Source: Devosia lucknowensis (GTDB taxonomy: Bacteria; Pseudomonadota; Alphaproteobacteria; Rhizobiales; Devosiaceae). From it: 64,000 nt of DNA. The translations under genes and the position numbers were made by a program. Positions 18,187 to 29,560 of this stretch are shown in pieces. The notes beneath the pieces are model-generated. The model was not told the DNA's origin. It was given only the letters and a program-made list of their open reading frames with translations, and did no database searches. The number at the start of each line of letters is the position of its first letter. Position 1 is the first letter of the stretch. The DNA lies in contig NZ_FXWK01000001.1 in NCBI RefSeq assembly GCF_900177655.1, positions 992,001-1,056,000 on the forward strand, given 5' to 3'.

Positions 18187-18218
18187 GCCCGTTGGCCCTT
18201 TCTCAAGGGCCAACGGGC
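18187..18218 (+). terminator. Strong hairpin after lolD
   Basis: A perfect 14-bp stem, GCCCGTTGGCCCTT with AAGGGCCAACGGGC, closes a TCTC loop. No T tract follows, so termination may be Rho-assisted or the stem may protect the 3' end. The rest of 18219-18464 shows no gene. Confidence 0.5.
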
Positions 18219-18464
18219 GGAAGCGCCGCCCCGATCTGAATCCGTGTTTCCATTACAAATGGCCAGTGGATCGTCCTGTCTGTTTCGGAAGGGTCACCGG
18301 CCGTTCGTTACCGTGCAACCGACCGCCTCAGGGCGAGCCGGCGCTTCGGCGCGTTCGGGTCCATACCCCTCGACGCATGTCCCGAATCTTAACGTGCGCG
18401 ATACCTCCCCTAACCAAATCCTAACCAGTTAACCCCTGTCCCCGGTTTCACCACTGTTCCCATC

Positions 18465-18493
18465 TGGACGAGAACAAAAATCGAACATATAAG
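18465..18493 (+). promoter_or_regulatory. LexA-controlled promoter: -35, SOS box, -10
   Basis: TGGACG (18465-18470) and TATAAG (18488-18493) are spaced by 17 bp as -35 and -10 elements. The spacer contains GAACAAAAATCGAAC (18472-18486), an exact GAAC-N7-GAAC alphaproteobacterial LexA box. Its reverse complement, GTTCGATTTTTGTTC, is close to the lexA box GTTCCATTTATGTTC in this window. A further GAAC at 18493 is one base out of register. LexA bound here would block RNA polymerase directly. Confidence 0.78.
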
Positions 18494-18521
18494 AACAAAC
18501 ACAGAAACACGGGAGATTAGA

Positions 18522-18620
18522 ATGCTTGATTTCGTCAAAGACCTCGCCGCTTTTGTAACCCTGGGGGCCTTCACCGTCGGCTCGCTCACCTGGATGGACA
18601 TCATCGCCCATTTCGCCTGA
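18522..18620 (+). CDS. 32-residue single-span membrane peptide behind an SOS box
   Basis: A 33-codon frame starts at ATG 18522, with GGGAGA 6-11 nt upstream, and stops at 18620. The peptide has a short acidic/basic head (MLDFVKD), a hydrophobic segment at about residues 8-25, and a WMDIIAHFA tail. It is the first gene after the LexA-controlled promoter at 18465-18493, so it should be induced by DNA damage. Caulobacter SidA, a 29-residue SOS-induced inner-membrane peptide that blocks division through FtsW, is the nearest functional parallel. I cannot show sequence homology, so that role is inference. Confidence 0.7.
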   Translation: MLDFVKDLAAFVTLGAFTVGSLTWMDIIAHFA

Positions 18621-18693
18621 TCCCCTGTGGATTGAACAATGCGTGGTTTGACCCGCCGCGTTGCGTCGACCAAGGATGGGCAAGGAGATGCAA

Positions 18694-22141
<3,448 letters not shown>

Positions 22142-22149
<8 letters not shown>

Positions 22150-22834
22150 ACGACAAAGTTTGAGAGTTGTCGCTTGGAACGCTGCCATGAATTTGCCCAA
22201 GGGCTGGTCGCGCATCCAGGACCTGCGGCCATCTGTTCTTATCGTGAGTGAATGTCGAACGGCGGACTTTCGATCACTACCGGCATCCCAAATGGTTTGG
22301 TTGGGCAAAGGCGACCGGGGTGTGGCGATTATTGCACCAGCGGGAGTGGTCTTAACTCCAGGTCCTGAGGTTCAGTCCAGTATCTTCGTCACAGGCAGTT
22401 TCGAAATTTTCGATCGTCACTTCCAGATTGTGGGTGTGTGTTCCAAGAAGGACCCTTCCTATACGCGAGGTACCTTATCAGCAATTGAACAATTATCAGG
22501 GTGGAGCCGACAGCATTTTACGGTGTGGGCAGGTGATTTCAACCAGTCTCAGAAGTTCAAACGGCCCGCTGGACATAATTTTGAGGATGCCAAGCTGGCT
22601 TTTGATTCGATTGGATTAGAGAGCTCATACCACGCGATCACGAAAGAGCCGTTCGGTGCGGAGCAAAGCCCAACCTATTTCCAATACTGGAGAGAGGAGC
22701 GGGGCTTCCATATCGACTATGCTTTTGGCCCAAAAGGCGCCTCTAGGAAGGTGACCGTGGGGGGCTACGAGGAATGGACCGCTACATCGATCAGTGACCA
22801 CGTCCCAATTGTAGTCGATTTTGCAACGGGCTGA
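22142..22834 (+). CDS. Endonuclease/exonuclease/phosphatase family protein
   Basis: The 230-residue product has the EEP-fold catalytic series: WN in RVVAWNAAMN, the metal-binding glutamate in LIVSECRT, AGDFNQS, the HIDYAF strand and the terminal SDHVPIV. EEP proteins cleave DNA, RNA or phosphoesters; the substrate here is unknown. The start is uncertain: TTG 22142 overlaps dnaE by 8 nt, TTG 22160 would also work, and neither has a good ribosome site. Codon use is AT-richer than in the neighbours (many ATT, TTT, CCA, GGT), which suggests recent acquisition. Confidence 0.75.
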
Positions 22835-23163
22835 AAACAGACACGGGAGAGCCGGGCTTGCGCCCTCTCTCCCGCATGGGGGCTTTCACCCTTCGTCCCC
22901 GCGTCGTCGCGCGGGTCCATGAAGGACAATACCATCCGGCTCTGATGCGTTCATTGAAATGATCGTGAAAATGCCGGAGACCGCCGGTTGGGGCGCAAGT
23001 GCTTGCGTCTTCGGCTGGGTTCGCCTATAGCACCCACGCGTTCGACACGGGTTGGACGTGATCTCACACACGAAACCGGCATTCCACTTGAGGGAATTCC
23101 ATCCGGTGGCGGTTATCCGCTGCAAGTTTCGTGGAGGTATAACCGGTTAAGGAGCAGCCCATC
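22835..23163 (+). promoter_or_regulatory. Intergenic region before rpsB with hairpin and promoter
   Basis: CGGGAGAG (22844) pairs with CTCTCCCG (22867) around an inner GGGC-TTGC-GCCC stem, which may end the upstream unit. A promoter candidate for rpsB is TTGCGT (23003-23008), a 17-bp spacer and TATAGC (23026-23031), leaving a leader of about 125 nt. I found no gene or recognised leader motif in the rest. Confidence 0.45.
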
Positions 23164-23937
23164 ATGGCACTGCCTGAATTCTCCATGCGTCAGCTTCTGG
23201 AAGCTGGCGTGCACTTCGGCCACCAGAAGCACCGCTGGAACCCGAAGATGGAACGTCACATCTTTGGCGTTCGCAACGACATCCACATTCTCGACCTGTC
23301 GCAGACCGTTCCTGCTCTGCAGCGCGCCCTTCAGCTCGTCAGCGACACCGTCGCCGATGGCGGCCGCGTGCTCTTCGTCGGCACCAAGCGCCAGGCCGCT
23401 CCGCTGGTGGCTGAAGCCGCCAAGCAGTCGGCTCAGTACTATGTCAACTCGCGTTGGCTCGGTGGCACGCTCACCAACTGGCAGACCATTTCCAACTCGA
23501 TCGCCCGTCTGCGCGAGCTGGAATCGATGAGCGAAGCCGATCTGGCTCTGCGCACCAAGAAGGAACGCCTGATGATGTCCCGCGAACAGGAGCGTCTCGA
23601 GCGCGACCTGGGCGGCATCAAGGACATGGGCAACCTGCCGAACCTCCTGTTCGTGATCGACACCAACAAGGAAGAGAACGCCATCAAGGAAGCCCGTCGT
23701 CTGGGCATCCCGGTTGTCGCCATTGTTGATACCAATTGCGATCCCGACATCGTCGACTACGCCATCCCCGGCAATGACGATGCCAGCCGCGCTCTCGAGC
23801 TGTATGTCTCGCTGATTTCGCGCGCTGCCATCGACGGCATCGGCCGTTCGTCGAGCGCCCTGGGCGCCGACCTCGGTTCCTCGACCGAAGCTCCGGTGGA
23901 AGACCTTCCGGCCGAAGGCGAGGCCGCCGTCAACTAA
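23164..23937 (+). CDS. rpsB: 30S ribosomal protein S2
   Basis: This is a small-subunit ribosomal protein near the mRNA entry side. The 257 residues begin with [41 protein letters not shown] and contain [12 protein letters not shown] and [35 protein letters not shown], all diagnostic of S2. AAGGAG lies about 10 nt upstream of the ATG. The acidic C-terminal tail ([14 protein letters not shown]) is normal in this class. It heads the rpsB-tsf-pyrH-frr cluster. Confidence 0.98.
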   Translation: MALPEFSMRQLLEAGVHFGHQKHRWNPKMERHIFGVRNDIHILDLSQTVPALQRALQLVSDTVADGGRVLFVGTKRQAAPLVAEAAKQSAQYYVNSRWLGGTLTNWQTISNSIARLRELESMSEADLALRTKKERLMMSREQERLERDLGGIKDMGNLPNLLFVIDTNKEENAIKEARRLGIPVVAIVDTNCDPDIVDYAIPGNDDASRALELYVSLISRAAIDGIGRSSSALGADLGSSTEAPVEDLPAEGEAAVN

Positions 23938-23946
23938 TCGTCGTGC

Positions 23947-23991
23947 GGACGTGCTTCCTCACCGGAAGCACGTCCAGCCCGATTTCGGGCT
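23947..23991 (+). terminator. Tandem hairpins between rpsB and tsf
   Basis: GGACGTGCTTCC pairs perfectly with GGAAGCACGTCC around TCACC, and a second stem AGCCCG-ATTT-CGGGCT follows at once. There is no T tract. Their position matches an intercistronic attenuator that would lower tsf expression relative to rpsB. Confidence 0.55.
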
Positions 23992-24048
23992 CAGACTGAT
24001 CCCTACTCGAATAAGCCGCCCCGAGAGGGGCCGCCAAGAGGTGAACCC

Positions 24049-24975
24049 ATGGAAATCACTGCTGCAATGGTCAAGCAGCTCCGCGACTCGACTGGCGTCG
24101 GGATGATGGACTGCAAGAAGGCTCTGGCCGAAACCAATGGCGACATGGAAGCTGCGGTCGACTGGCTGCGCACACGTGGCCTTGCCAAGGCCGCCAAGAA
24201 GGCCGATCGCGTCGCTGCTGAAGGTCTCGTCGGTGTCGCCACCGCCGGAACCAAGGCTGCTGTCGTCGAGGTCAATTCTGAAACCGACTTCGTTGCCCGC
24301 AACGAGCAGTTCCAGAATATCGTCGGCGCCGTTGCCAAGCTCGCTCTCGACGCCGATGGCGACGTGGTCAAGCTCGGCGAGATGCCGTTCCCCGGTACTG
24401 GCCACTCGGTTTCCGCCGAACTGACCGAAGCCATCGCCAAGATTGGCGAGAACATGACCCTGCGCCGCACGCAGACCGTGTCGGTGTCCGATGGCGTCGT
24501 GGAAAGCTACATCCACAATGCGGTCAAGCCCGGTATGGGCAAGATCGGCATCCTGGTTGCTTTGGAATCGACCGGCGACAAGGCCGCTCTGTCGGCACTG
24601 GGCAAGCAGCTTGCCATGCACATTGCGGCGGCTCAGCCGCAGGCGATTGCTCCGGACGAGCTCGACCAGGACGTCGTTGCCCGCGAGCGCGCCATCATTC
24701 TCGAGCAGGTCAAGGAAAGCGGCAAGTCCGCTGACATTGCCGAGAAGATGGTCGAAGGCCGCATGCGCAAGTACTTCGAGGAAGTCACTCTGCTCAGCCA
24801 GGTTTTCGTCATTGATGGCGAGACCAAGGTTGCCGATGCGATCAAGAACGCCGAAAAGGATGCCGGCGCTCCGATCAAGCTGACCAAGTTCGTCCGCTTC
24901 GCCCTTGGCGAAGGCATCGAAAAGGTCGAGAGCGACTTTGCGGCCGAAGTGGCCGCGACGGCTGGCGTCAAGTAA
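24049..24975 (+). CDS. tsf: Elongation factor Ts
   Basis: EF-Ts exchanges GDP for GTP on EF-Tu. The 308 residues have the N-terminal UBA-like part with the signature [16 protein letters not shown], the core domain with [13 protein letters not shown], and the dimerisation part with a coiled region near the C terminus. AAGAGG precedes the ATG. It follows rpsB by 111 nt with two hairpins in between. Confidence 0.98.
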   Translation: MEITAAMVKQLRDSTGVGMMDCKKALAETNGDMEAAVDWLRTRGLAKAAKKADRVAAEGLVGVATAGTKAAVVEVNSETDFVARNEQFQNIVGAVAKLALDADGDVVKLGEMPFPGTGHSVSAELTEAIAKIGENMTLRRTQTVSVSDGVVESYIHNAVKPGMGKIGILVALESTGDKAALSALGKQLAMHIAAAQPQAIAPDELDQDVVARERAIILEQVKESGKSADIAEKMVEGRMRKYFEEVTLLSQVFVIDGETKVADAIKNAEKDAGAPIKLTKFVRFALGEGIEKVESDFAAEVAATAGVK

Positions 24976-24987
24976 GCCAGATCAATC

Positions 24988-25013
24988 GGAGACGGGCCCA
25001 AGGGTCCGTCTCC
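24988..25013 (+). terminator. Hairpin between tsf and pyrH
   Basis: GGAGACGG pairs with CCGTCTCC, extended by a G-T pair and CC-CAAG-GG at the tip. No T tract follows. It may be a weak terminator or an mRNA-stabilising stem. The remaining 155 nt before pyrH show no other element that I can name. Confidence 0.45.
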
Positions 25014-25168
25014 CGCTCTCCGGGACTGTCCTGTCTTGTGGATCGAGCCTGAAGTTTCTCAAAAATTGCACAAGGGGCGTCGGCTTCATTTGGCTGTCGT
25101 TTTGCCCTAGGGTTCGCCGGTCCGCCGGATTCGGTGGCCCGCACTTTACCGACAAAGGGGTCCGGTCG

Positions 25169-25888
25169 ATGTCATCTGCCTACAAGCGCATTTTGCTCAA
25201 GGTTTCGGGTGAGGCGCTGGCGGGAGACAATTCGTTCGGCATCGAGCCGCCCTATCTGCAGCGTGTTGCCGCCCAGATAGCCGATGTGGCGCGTGGCGGC
25301 GTGCAGGTCGCCATCGTCGTCGGCGGCGGCAATATTTTCCGCGGCATGGCGGGCGCTGCCGACGGCACCGATCGCGTTACTGCCGATCTCATGGGCATGC
25401 TCGGCACCATGATCAACGCCCTTGCGCTGAGCAATGCGATCGCGCGCCAAGGTGTCAAATCCAAACCGCTCAGCGCCGCCACCATGCCTTCGGTCGCCGA
25501 TACGTTCACCGCTCGCGACGCCAAGATGGCGCTGGAGGAAGGCTTTGTCGTCGTCCTGGGCGGCGGCACCGGCAACCCGTTCTTCACCACCGACACGGCC
25601 GCAACCCTGCGCGCTATCGAGCTCGAATGCGACGTTGTCCTCAAGGGCACCAAGGTCGACGGCGTTTACACTGCCGACCCCGTCAAGGATCCGACGGCGA
25701 CCCGTTACGAGCAGATCAGCTATGACGAAGTCATCGGCAAGAACCTCAAGGTCATGGATACAGCCGCATTCGCCCTTGCCCGCGACAATGCCATGCCGAT
25801 AATCGTATACGCATTGGACGATGCGGCGGGTTTGTCTGGCGTGCTCGAGGGCAGGGGGCGCTCGACCCGGGTGGGCAATCCGCGCTAG
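25169..25888 (+). CDS. pyrH: Uridylate kinase
   Basis: PyrH phosphorylates UMP to UDP. The 239 residues begin MSSAYKRILLKVSGEALAGDNSFGI and contain the amino-acid-kinase motifs VVGGGNIFRG, GMLGTMINALALSNA, GGGTGNPFFTTDTAATLRAIE and KVMDTAAFALARDN. The ATG follows AAAGGGGTCCGGTCG; the open frame extends far upstream into tsf without a start signal. It sits between tsf and frr as in most proteobacteria. Confidence 0.97.
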   Translation: MSSAYKRILLKVSGEALAGDNSFGIEPPYLQRVAAQIADVARGGVQVAIVVGGGNIFRGMAGAADGTDRVTADLMGMLGTMINALALSNAIARQGVKSKPLSAATMPSVADTFTARDAKMALEEGFVVVLGGGTGNPFFTTDTAATLRAIELECDVVLKGTKVDGVYTADPVKDPTATRYEQISYDEVIGKNLKVMDTAAFALARDNAMPIIVYALDDAAGLSGVLEGRGRSTRVGNPR

Positions 25889-25993
25889 AGCCTGCATCTG
25901 GCTCCCGGCGCCCTGTCCGCGCCACCATGCACTGCTGTTTGACGCCGGGCGATGTCTGCATCGCATCGGAACAAGGACTGGAAGGAAACGGTT

Positions 25994-26554
25994 ATGGCCG
26001 CAAATTACGATCTCAAAGACCTCAAGACCCGGATGCAGAAGACCGTCGCATCGCTCAAGGACGAACTGGGTGGTTTGCGGACCGGTCGCGCCAGTGCCAG
26101 CCTGCTCGAGCCCGTCACCGTCGATGCCTACGGTTCGCGCATGCCGCTCAACCAGGTGGCGACCGTTACCGTCCCCGAGCCACGCATGCTCTCGGTGCAG
26201 GTATGGGATCGCGGCATGGCTAATGCCGTGGAGAAGGCTATTCGCGATAGTGGCCTTGGTCTCAACCCGATGAGCGAGGGCCAGGTCATCCGCGTTCCGC
26301 TGCCTGAGCTCAACGAGCAGCGCCGCAAGGAACTGGCCAAGGTTGCCCACACCTATGCCGAACAGGCCCGTGTCGCGGTGCGCCATATTCGTCGCGACGG
26401 CATGGACGCCTTGAAAAAGGCGGAGAAGGACGGCGACATGAGCCAGGACGATGCCAAGAAGCAGACCGAACTCGTGCAGAAGGCAACAGACGATGCTGTT
26501 GCCGAGATCGATACCATTGTGACGACCAAGGAACAGGAAATCATGCAGGTCTGA
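25994..26554 (+). CDS. frr: Ribosome recycling factor
   Basis: RRF splits post-termination ribosomes together with EF-G. The 186 residues have the three-helix bundle parts: [37 protein letters not shown] and the C-terminal [24 protein letters not shown] start at 25994, behind GGAAGGAAACGGTT, rather than at the open-frame start 14 codons upstream. uppS follows after 31 nt. Confidence 0.97.
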   Translation: MAANYDLKDLKTRMQKTVASLKDELGGLRTGRASASLLEPVTVDAYGSRMPLNQVATVTVPEPRMLSVQVWDRGMANAVEKAIRDSGLGLNPMSEGQVIRVPLPELNEQRRKELAKVAHTYAEQARVAVRHIRRDGMDALKKAEKDGDMSQDDAKKQTELVQKATDDAVAEIDTIVTTKEQEIMQV

Positions 26555-26585
26555 TTGACCTGCTGATTGCGCCGGGAGGGCGTCG

Positions 26586-27347
26586 ATGGCAGGGGAACCC
26601 GCCGCGAATGTGAGAGCTGAACCAGGCGCGGGCCTCAAGATCCCGCGTCATGTCGGCGTCATCATGGATGGCAATGGACGCTGGGCCAAGATGCGCGGCA
26701 AGCGCCGCACCGAGGGGCATGTCGAAGGCGTGAAGTCGCTCCGCGGTCTCGTCGAACATTGCATCAACTACGGCGTTGGCTACCTCACGGTCTTCAGTTT
26801 CTCTTCCGAGAACTGGTCGCGTCCGCCCGACGAAGTGTCCTTCATCTTCAATCTGCTGCGCCGCTTCGTCGCGTCAGATCTTCAGCGTCTCATCCGCAAC
26901 AATGTCAAGGTTCGGATTATCGGCGATCGGGCGGGCCTGGATCGCTCCCTTGTGCGTCTCATCGACGATGTCGAGGACAAGACTTCAGCCAACACGGGTC
27001 TGACGCTCGTAGTCGCCTTCAACTATGGCAGCAAGGCCGAGATCGTCTCCGCCGCGCGCCATCTTGCCAGGGAAGTGGCCGCAGGGCGCTTGGCGCCCGA
27101 TGATATCGACGAGACTCGTCTCGGCGATGCCCTCTATACTGCTGGCCTGCCTGATCCTGATGTCATCATCCGCACAAGCGGCGAGCAGCGCCTTTCCAAT
27201 TTCCTGCTCTGGCAGGCGGCATACGCTGAATTCGTTTTCGTCGACGAGCATTGGCCCGATTTCGACGAAGACAGTTTCGTCAGGGTCCTCGAAGTCTATT
27301 CCCAGCGCGACCGGCGCTTCGGCGGCATTGGAGCGACAGCGATTTGA
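26586..27347 (+). CDS. uppS: Isoprenyl transferase (undecaprenyl diphosphate synthase)
   Basis: UppS condenses isopentenyl units onto farnesyl diphosphate to make the C55 carrier lipid for peptidoglycan and O-antigen. The 253 residues contain the substrate motif HVGVIMDGNGRWAKMRGKRR, with the catalytic aspartate at about residue 28, then FSSENWSRP, the terminal PDVIIRTSGEQRLSNFLLWQAAYAEF and DEHWPDF. GGGAGGGCG precedes the ATG. cdsA begins inside its stop codon. Confidence 0.97.
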   Translation: MAGEPAANVRAEPGAGLKIPRHVGVIMDGNGRWAKMRGKRRTEGHVEGVKSLRGLVEHCINYGVGYLTVFSFSSENWSRPPDEVSFIFNLLRRFVASDLQRLIRNNVKVRIIGDRAGLDRSLVRLIDDVEDKTSANTGLTLVVAFNYGSKAEIVSAARHLAREVAAGRLAPDDIDETRLGDALYTAGLPDPDVIIRTSGEQRLSNFLLWQAAYAEFVFVDEHWPDFDEDSFVRVLEVYSQRDRRFGGIGATAI

Positions 27348-28198
27348 GCGAACCGGAGGGGGGGGCATCGCAGTCCAAGCCGCGGCGATCCTGGGCCGAT
27401 GTGGGCCCGCGACTCCTTTCGGCGATCGTGCTGATCGCCTTGACGGCCACCGCCCTTTACATCGGTAGCTATCTTTTTGCTGCGGTCGTCGGTGCCGTCT
27501 ATGGCGGCGCCTATCGCGAATGGGAGACCATGGTGTCGAGAACACCGCTGTCTCCCATGGGCTGGGTATTGATCGGGCTGGTGGCGCTGTCCGGACTGGT
27601 GTTTCCGGCCTTCGGGATCGTCGGGTCACTGGTCGTGATAGCTCTCGCATGCGTCGTTGCGCTGACCATGGAGCCCGAACACCGTCTCTGGCGGATTGGC
27701 GGCATCGTCCTTTTTGGCGCGCTCATTGTCTCGCTGCTGCTGATGCGCGGCATGGGCGAAGCCGGCATCTGGGCAGGAGTCTACCTTGGTACGGTTGTCT
27801 GGATGACGGACTCGGCCGCCTTCTTCACCGGCCGGCAGATCGGCGGTGAAAAGCTGGCGCCCGACATTTCGCCGTCCAAGACCTGGTCAGGCGCATTGGG
27901 TGGGCTCGCCCTCGGCACTTTCGCCGGACTGCTGGTCTGGACCTGGGTTACCGATTCTCCGCTCTGGATCGGCTTTCTGCTCTCTGCGTCAATCAGCGTG
28001 CTTGGTCAGGCGGGTGACCTCAGCGAAAGTGCGATCAAGCGCCATTTCCGCATCAAGGACAGCGGCGACATCATTCCCGGCCACGGTGGATTGATGGACC
28101 GGCTGGACAGCCTCACATTCGGCGTGTTCCTGGTCGTATTGGTCGGCGCTGCGCATGCCGGATTTGGCGGCGTGGCGGAAGGTTTGCTCCACTGGTAG
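27344..28198 (+). CDS. cdsA: Phosphatidate cytidylyltransferase
   Basis: CdsA makes CDP-diacylglycerol, the branch point of phospholipid synthesis, in the inner membrane. The 284 residues have about seven to eight predicted helices and the C-terminal signature SAIKRHFRIKDSGDIIPGHGGLMDRLDSL. The TTG start overlaps the uppS stop (TTGA) and has GGAG-like bases before it; the frame is open further upstream only inside uppS. In most relatives dxr follows, but here the next gene is rseP. Confidence 0.93.
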   Translation: MSEPEGGASQSKPRRSWADVGPRLLSAIVLIALTATALYIGSYLFAAVVGAVYGGAYREWETMVSRTPLSPMGWVLIGLVALSGLVFPAFGIVGSLVVIALACVVALTMEPEHRLWRIGGIVLFGALIVSLLLMRGMGEAGIWAGVYLGTVVWMTDSAAFFTGRQIGGEKLAPDISPSKTWSGALGGLALGTFAGLLVWTWVTDSPLWIGFLLSASISVLGQAGDLSESAIKRHFRIKDSGDIIPGHGGLMDRLDSLTFGVFLVVLVGAAHAGFGGVAEGLLHW

Positions 28199-28240
28199 CG
28201 CGTCGCCTACGCGGCTGAACGCTCGGTTCTTGGAAGACGC

Positions 28241-29377
28241 ATGTTCGATTTCGCCTTCTGGCTTCTGTCCTACCTCGTGCCGTTTCTGGCGGTACTGACG
28301 GTCATCGTCTTCGTGCATGAGATGGGCCACTATCTGGTCGCCCGCTGGAACGGCGTCGCCATCCAGACCTTTTCGGTGGGTTTCGGGCGCGAGCTCTTCG
28401 GCTGGAACGACCGGCACGGCACGCGCTGGCGTATCTCGGCTGTGCCGCTCGGGGGCTATGTGCGCTTTGTGGGCGATATGAACGCCGCGAGCGTACCGGA
28501 TGCCGATGCCCTCAGGGATGTGCCGCCCGATCTGGCGCCGAAGCTCTTCGCCAACAAGAATGTCTGGCAGCGCATCGCTATCGTGGCGGCAGGTCCCATC
28601 GCCAATGTGCTGCTGACCTTTCTCATCCTTTACGCATTGCTGCTCGGCTACGGTCGCTACACCATCCCCGCCGTCATCGGCGAAGTGCTGCCCAATTCTG
28701 CGGCGGAAGCGGCCGGTTTCTTGCCGGGCGACGAAATCCTCTCAGTTGATGGCTACGTCGTGCGTGGCTTCGAGGATTTCCAGCGTTTCGTCGCCACAAG
28801 CCCGGAGCGTCCCATCGCGGTCGAATTCGAGCGCGGCGGCGCCATTGAGGATGTGACCCTCACGCCGGAGGCCGTTCGCGTCGAGGACAGATTCGGAAAC
28901 GAACAGCGCATCGGTCGTATCGGCATCAGCCGTGACGTGGGGAATACCGACATCACGCTTTATCGGCCGGGACCGATCGAGGCGGTCGGCATGACCTTCG
29001 AGGAAATCCGCTTCATCATCCAGCGGACCGCGGCATTTCTGGGCGATTTTTTCGTCGGCCGCGGCGACGTCGAGCAGCTGGGCGGCCCGGTCAAGGTGGC
29101 CAAGGTGTCAGGCGAAGTCGCCACGCTGGGCATAGTGGCGCTGATCAACCTCATGGCGCTGCTGTCATTGAACATTGGGATATTCAACCTGCTGCCCATT
29201 CCAATGCTGGACGGTGGGCATCTGCTGTACTATCTGGTTGAAGCCATAAGGGGGCGTCCACTCAGCATGCGGATCCAGGAGCTCGGTTTCCGGTTCGGAT
29301 TCGCCCTCGTGTTGGCATTGATGGTCTTTACACTCTTCAACGATACGGTGTTCGCTCATTTCGGTATTTTACGCTAA
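28241..29377 (+). CDS. rseP: Site-2 zinc metalloprotease RseP/MmpA
   Basis: This is an intramembrane protease that cuts membrane-anchored regulators and signal-peptide remnants. The 378 residues carry the zinc motif HEMGH in the first helix (about 26-30), the strand GGYVRFVGD, a single PDZ domain (about 130-215) and the third metal ligand in NLLPIPMLDGGHLLYY. One PDZ domain, rather than the two of E. coli RseP, is usual for alphaproteobacterial MmpA. It follows cdsA by 42 nt; bamA follows after 183 nt. Confidence 0.95.
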   Translation: MFDFAFWLLSYLVPFLAVLTVIVFVHEMGHYLVARWNGVAIQTFSVGFGRELFGWNDRHGTRWRISAVPLGGYVRFVGDMNAASVPDADALRDVPPDLAPKLFANKNVWQRIAIVAAGPIANVLLTFLILYALLLGYGRYTIPAVIGEVLPNSAAEAAGFLPGDEILSVDGYVVRGFEDFQRFVATSPERPIAVEFERGGAIEDVTLTPEAVRVEDRFGNEQRIGRIGISRDVGNTDITLYRPGPIEAVGMTFEEIRFIIQRTAAFLGDFFVGRGDVEQLGGPVKVAKVSGEVATLGIVALINLMALLSLNIGIFNLLPIPMLDGGHLLYYLVEAIRGRPLSMRIQELGFRFGFALVLALMVFTLFNDTVFAHFGILR

Positions 29378-29560
29378 CCCGTTGTTAACCTTGGTTCGCA
29401 AGGTGTTGCACGAATACACGGACGCCAATGAATTACTAACCGCGTGGTCACTCACGCCTTGTCGCTGGTTAAAAAAACAGTAAAACAGTTCCATGGAGTT
29501 AGCTTGGGGGAGCGCTGTGCATGGCGATTCTCCAGGCCGGTCGCAGAAGGCAATAACAAT

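Noticed and set aside
18483..18496. Second GAAC pair (GAAC-N6-GAAC) next to the SOS box
   Set aside because: The spacing is 6, not 7, so it does not fit the LexA box; only the GAAC at 18472/18483 pair was counted.
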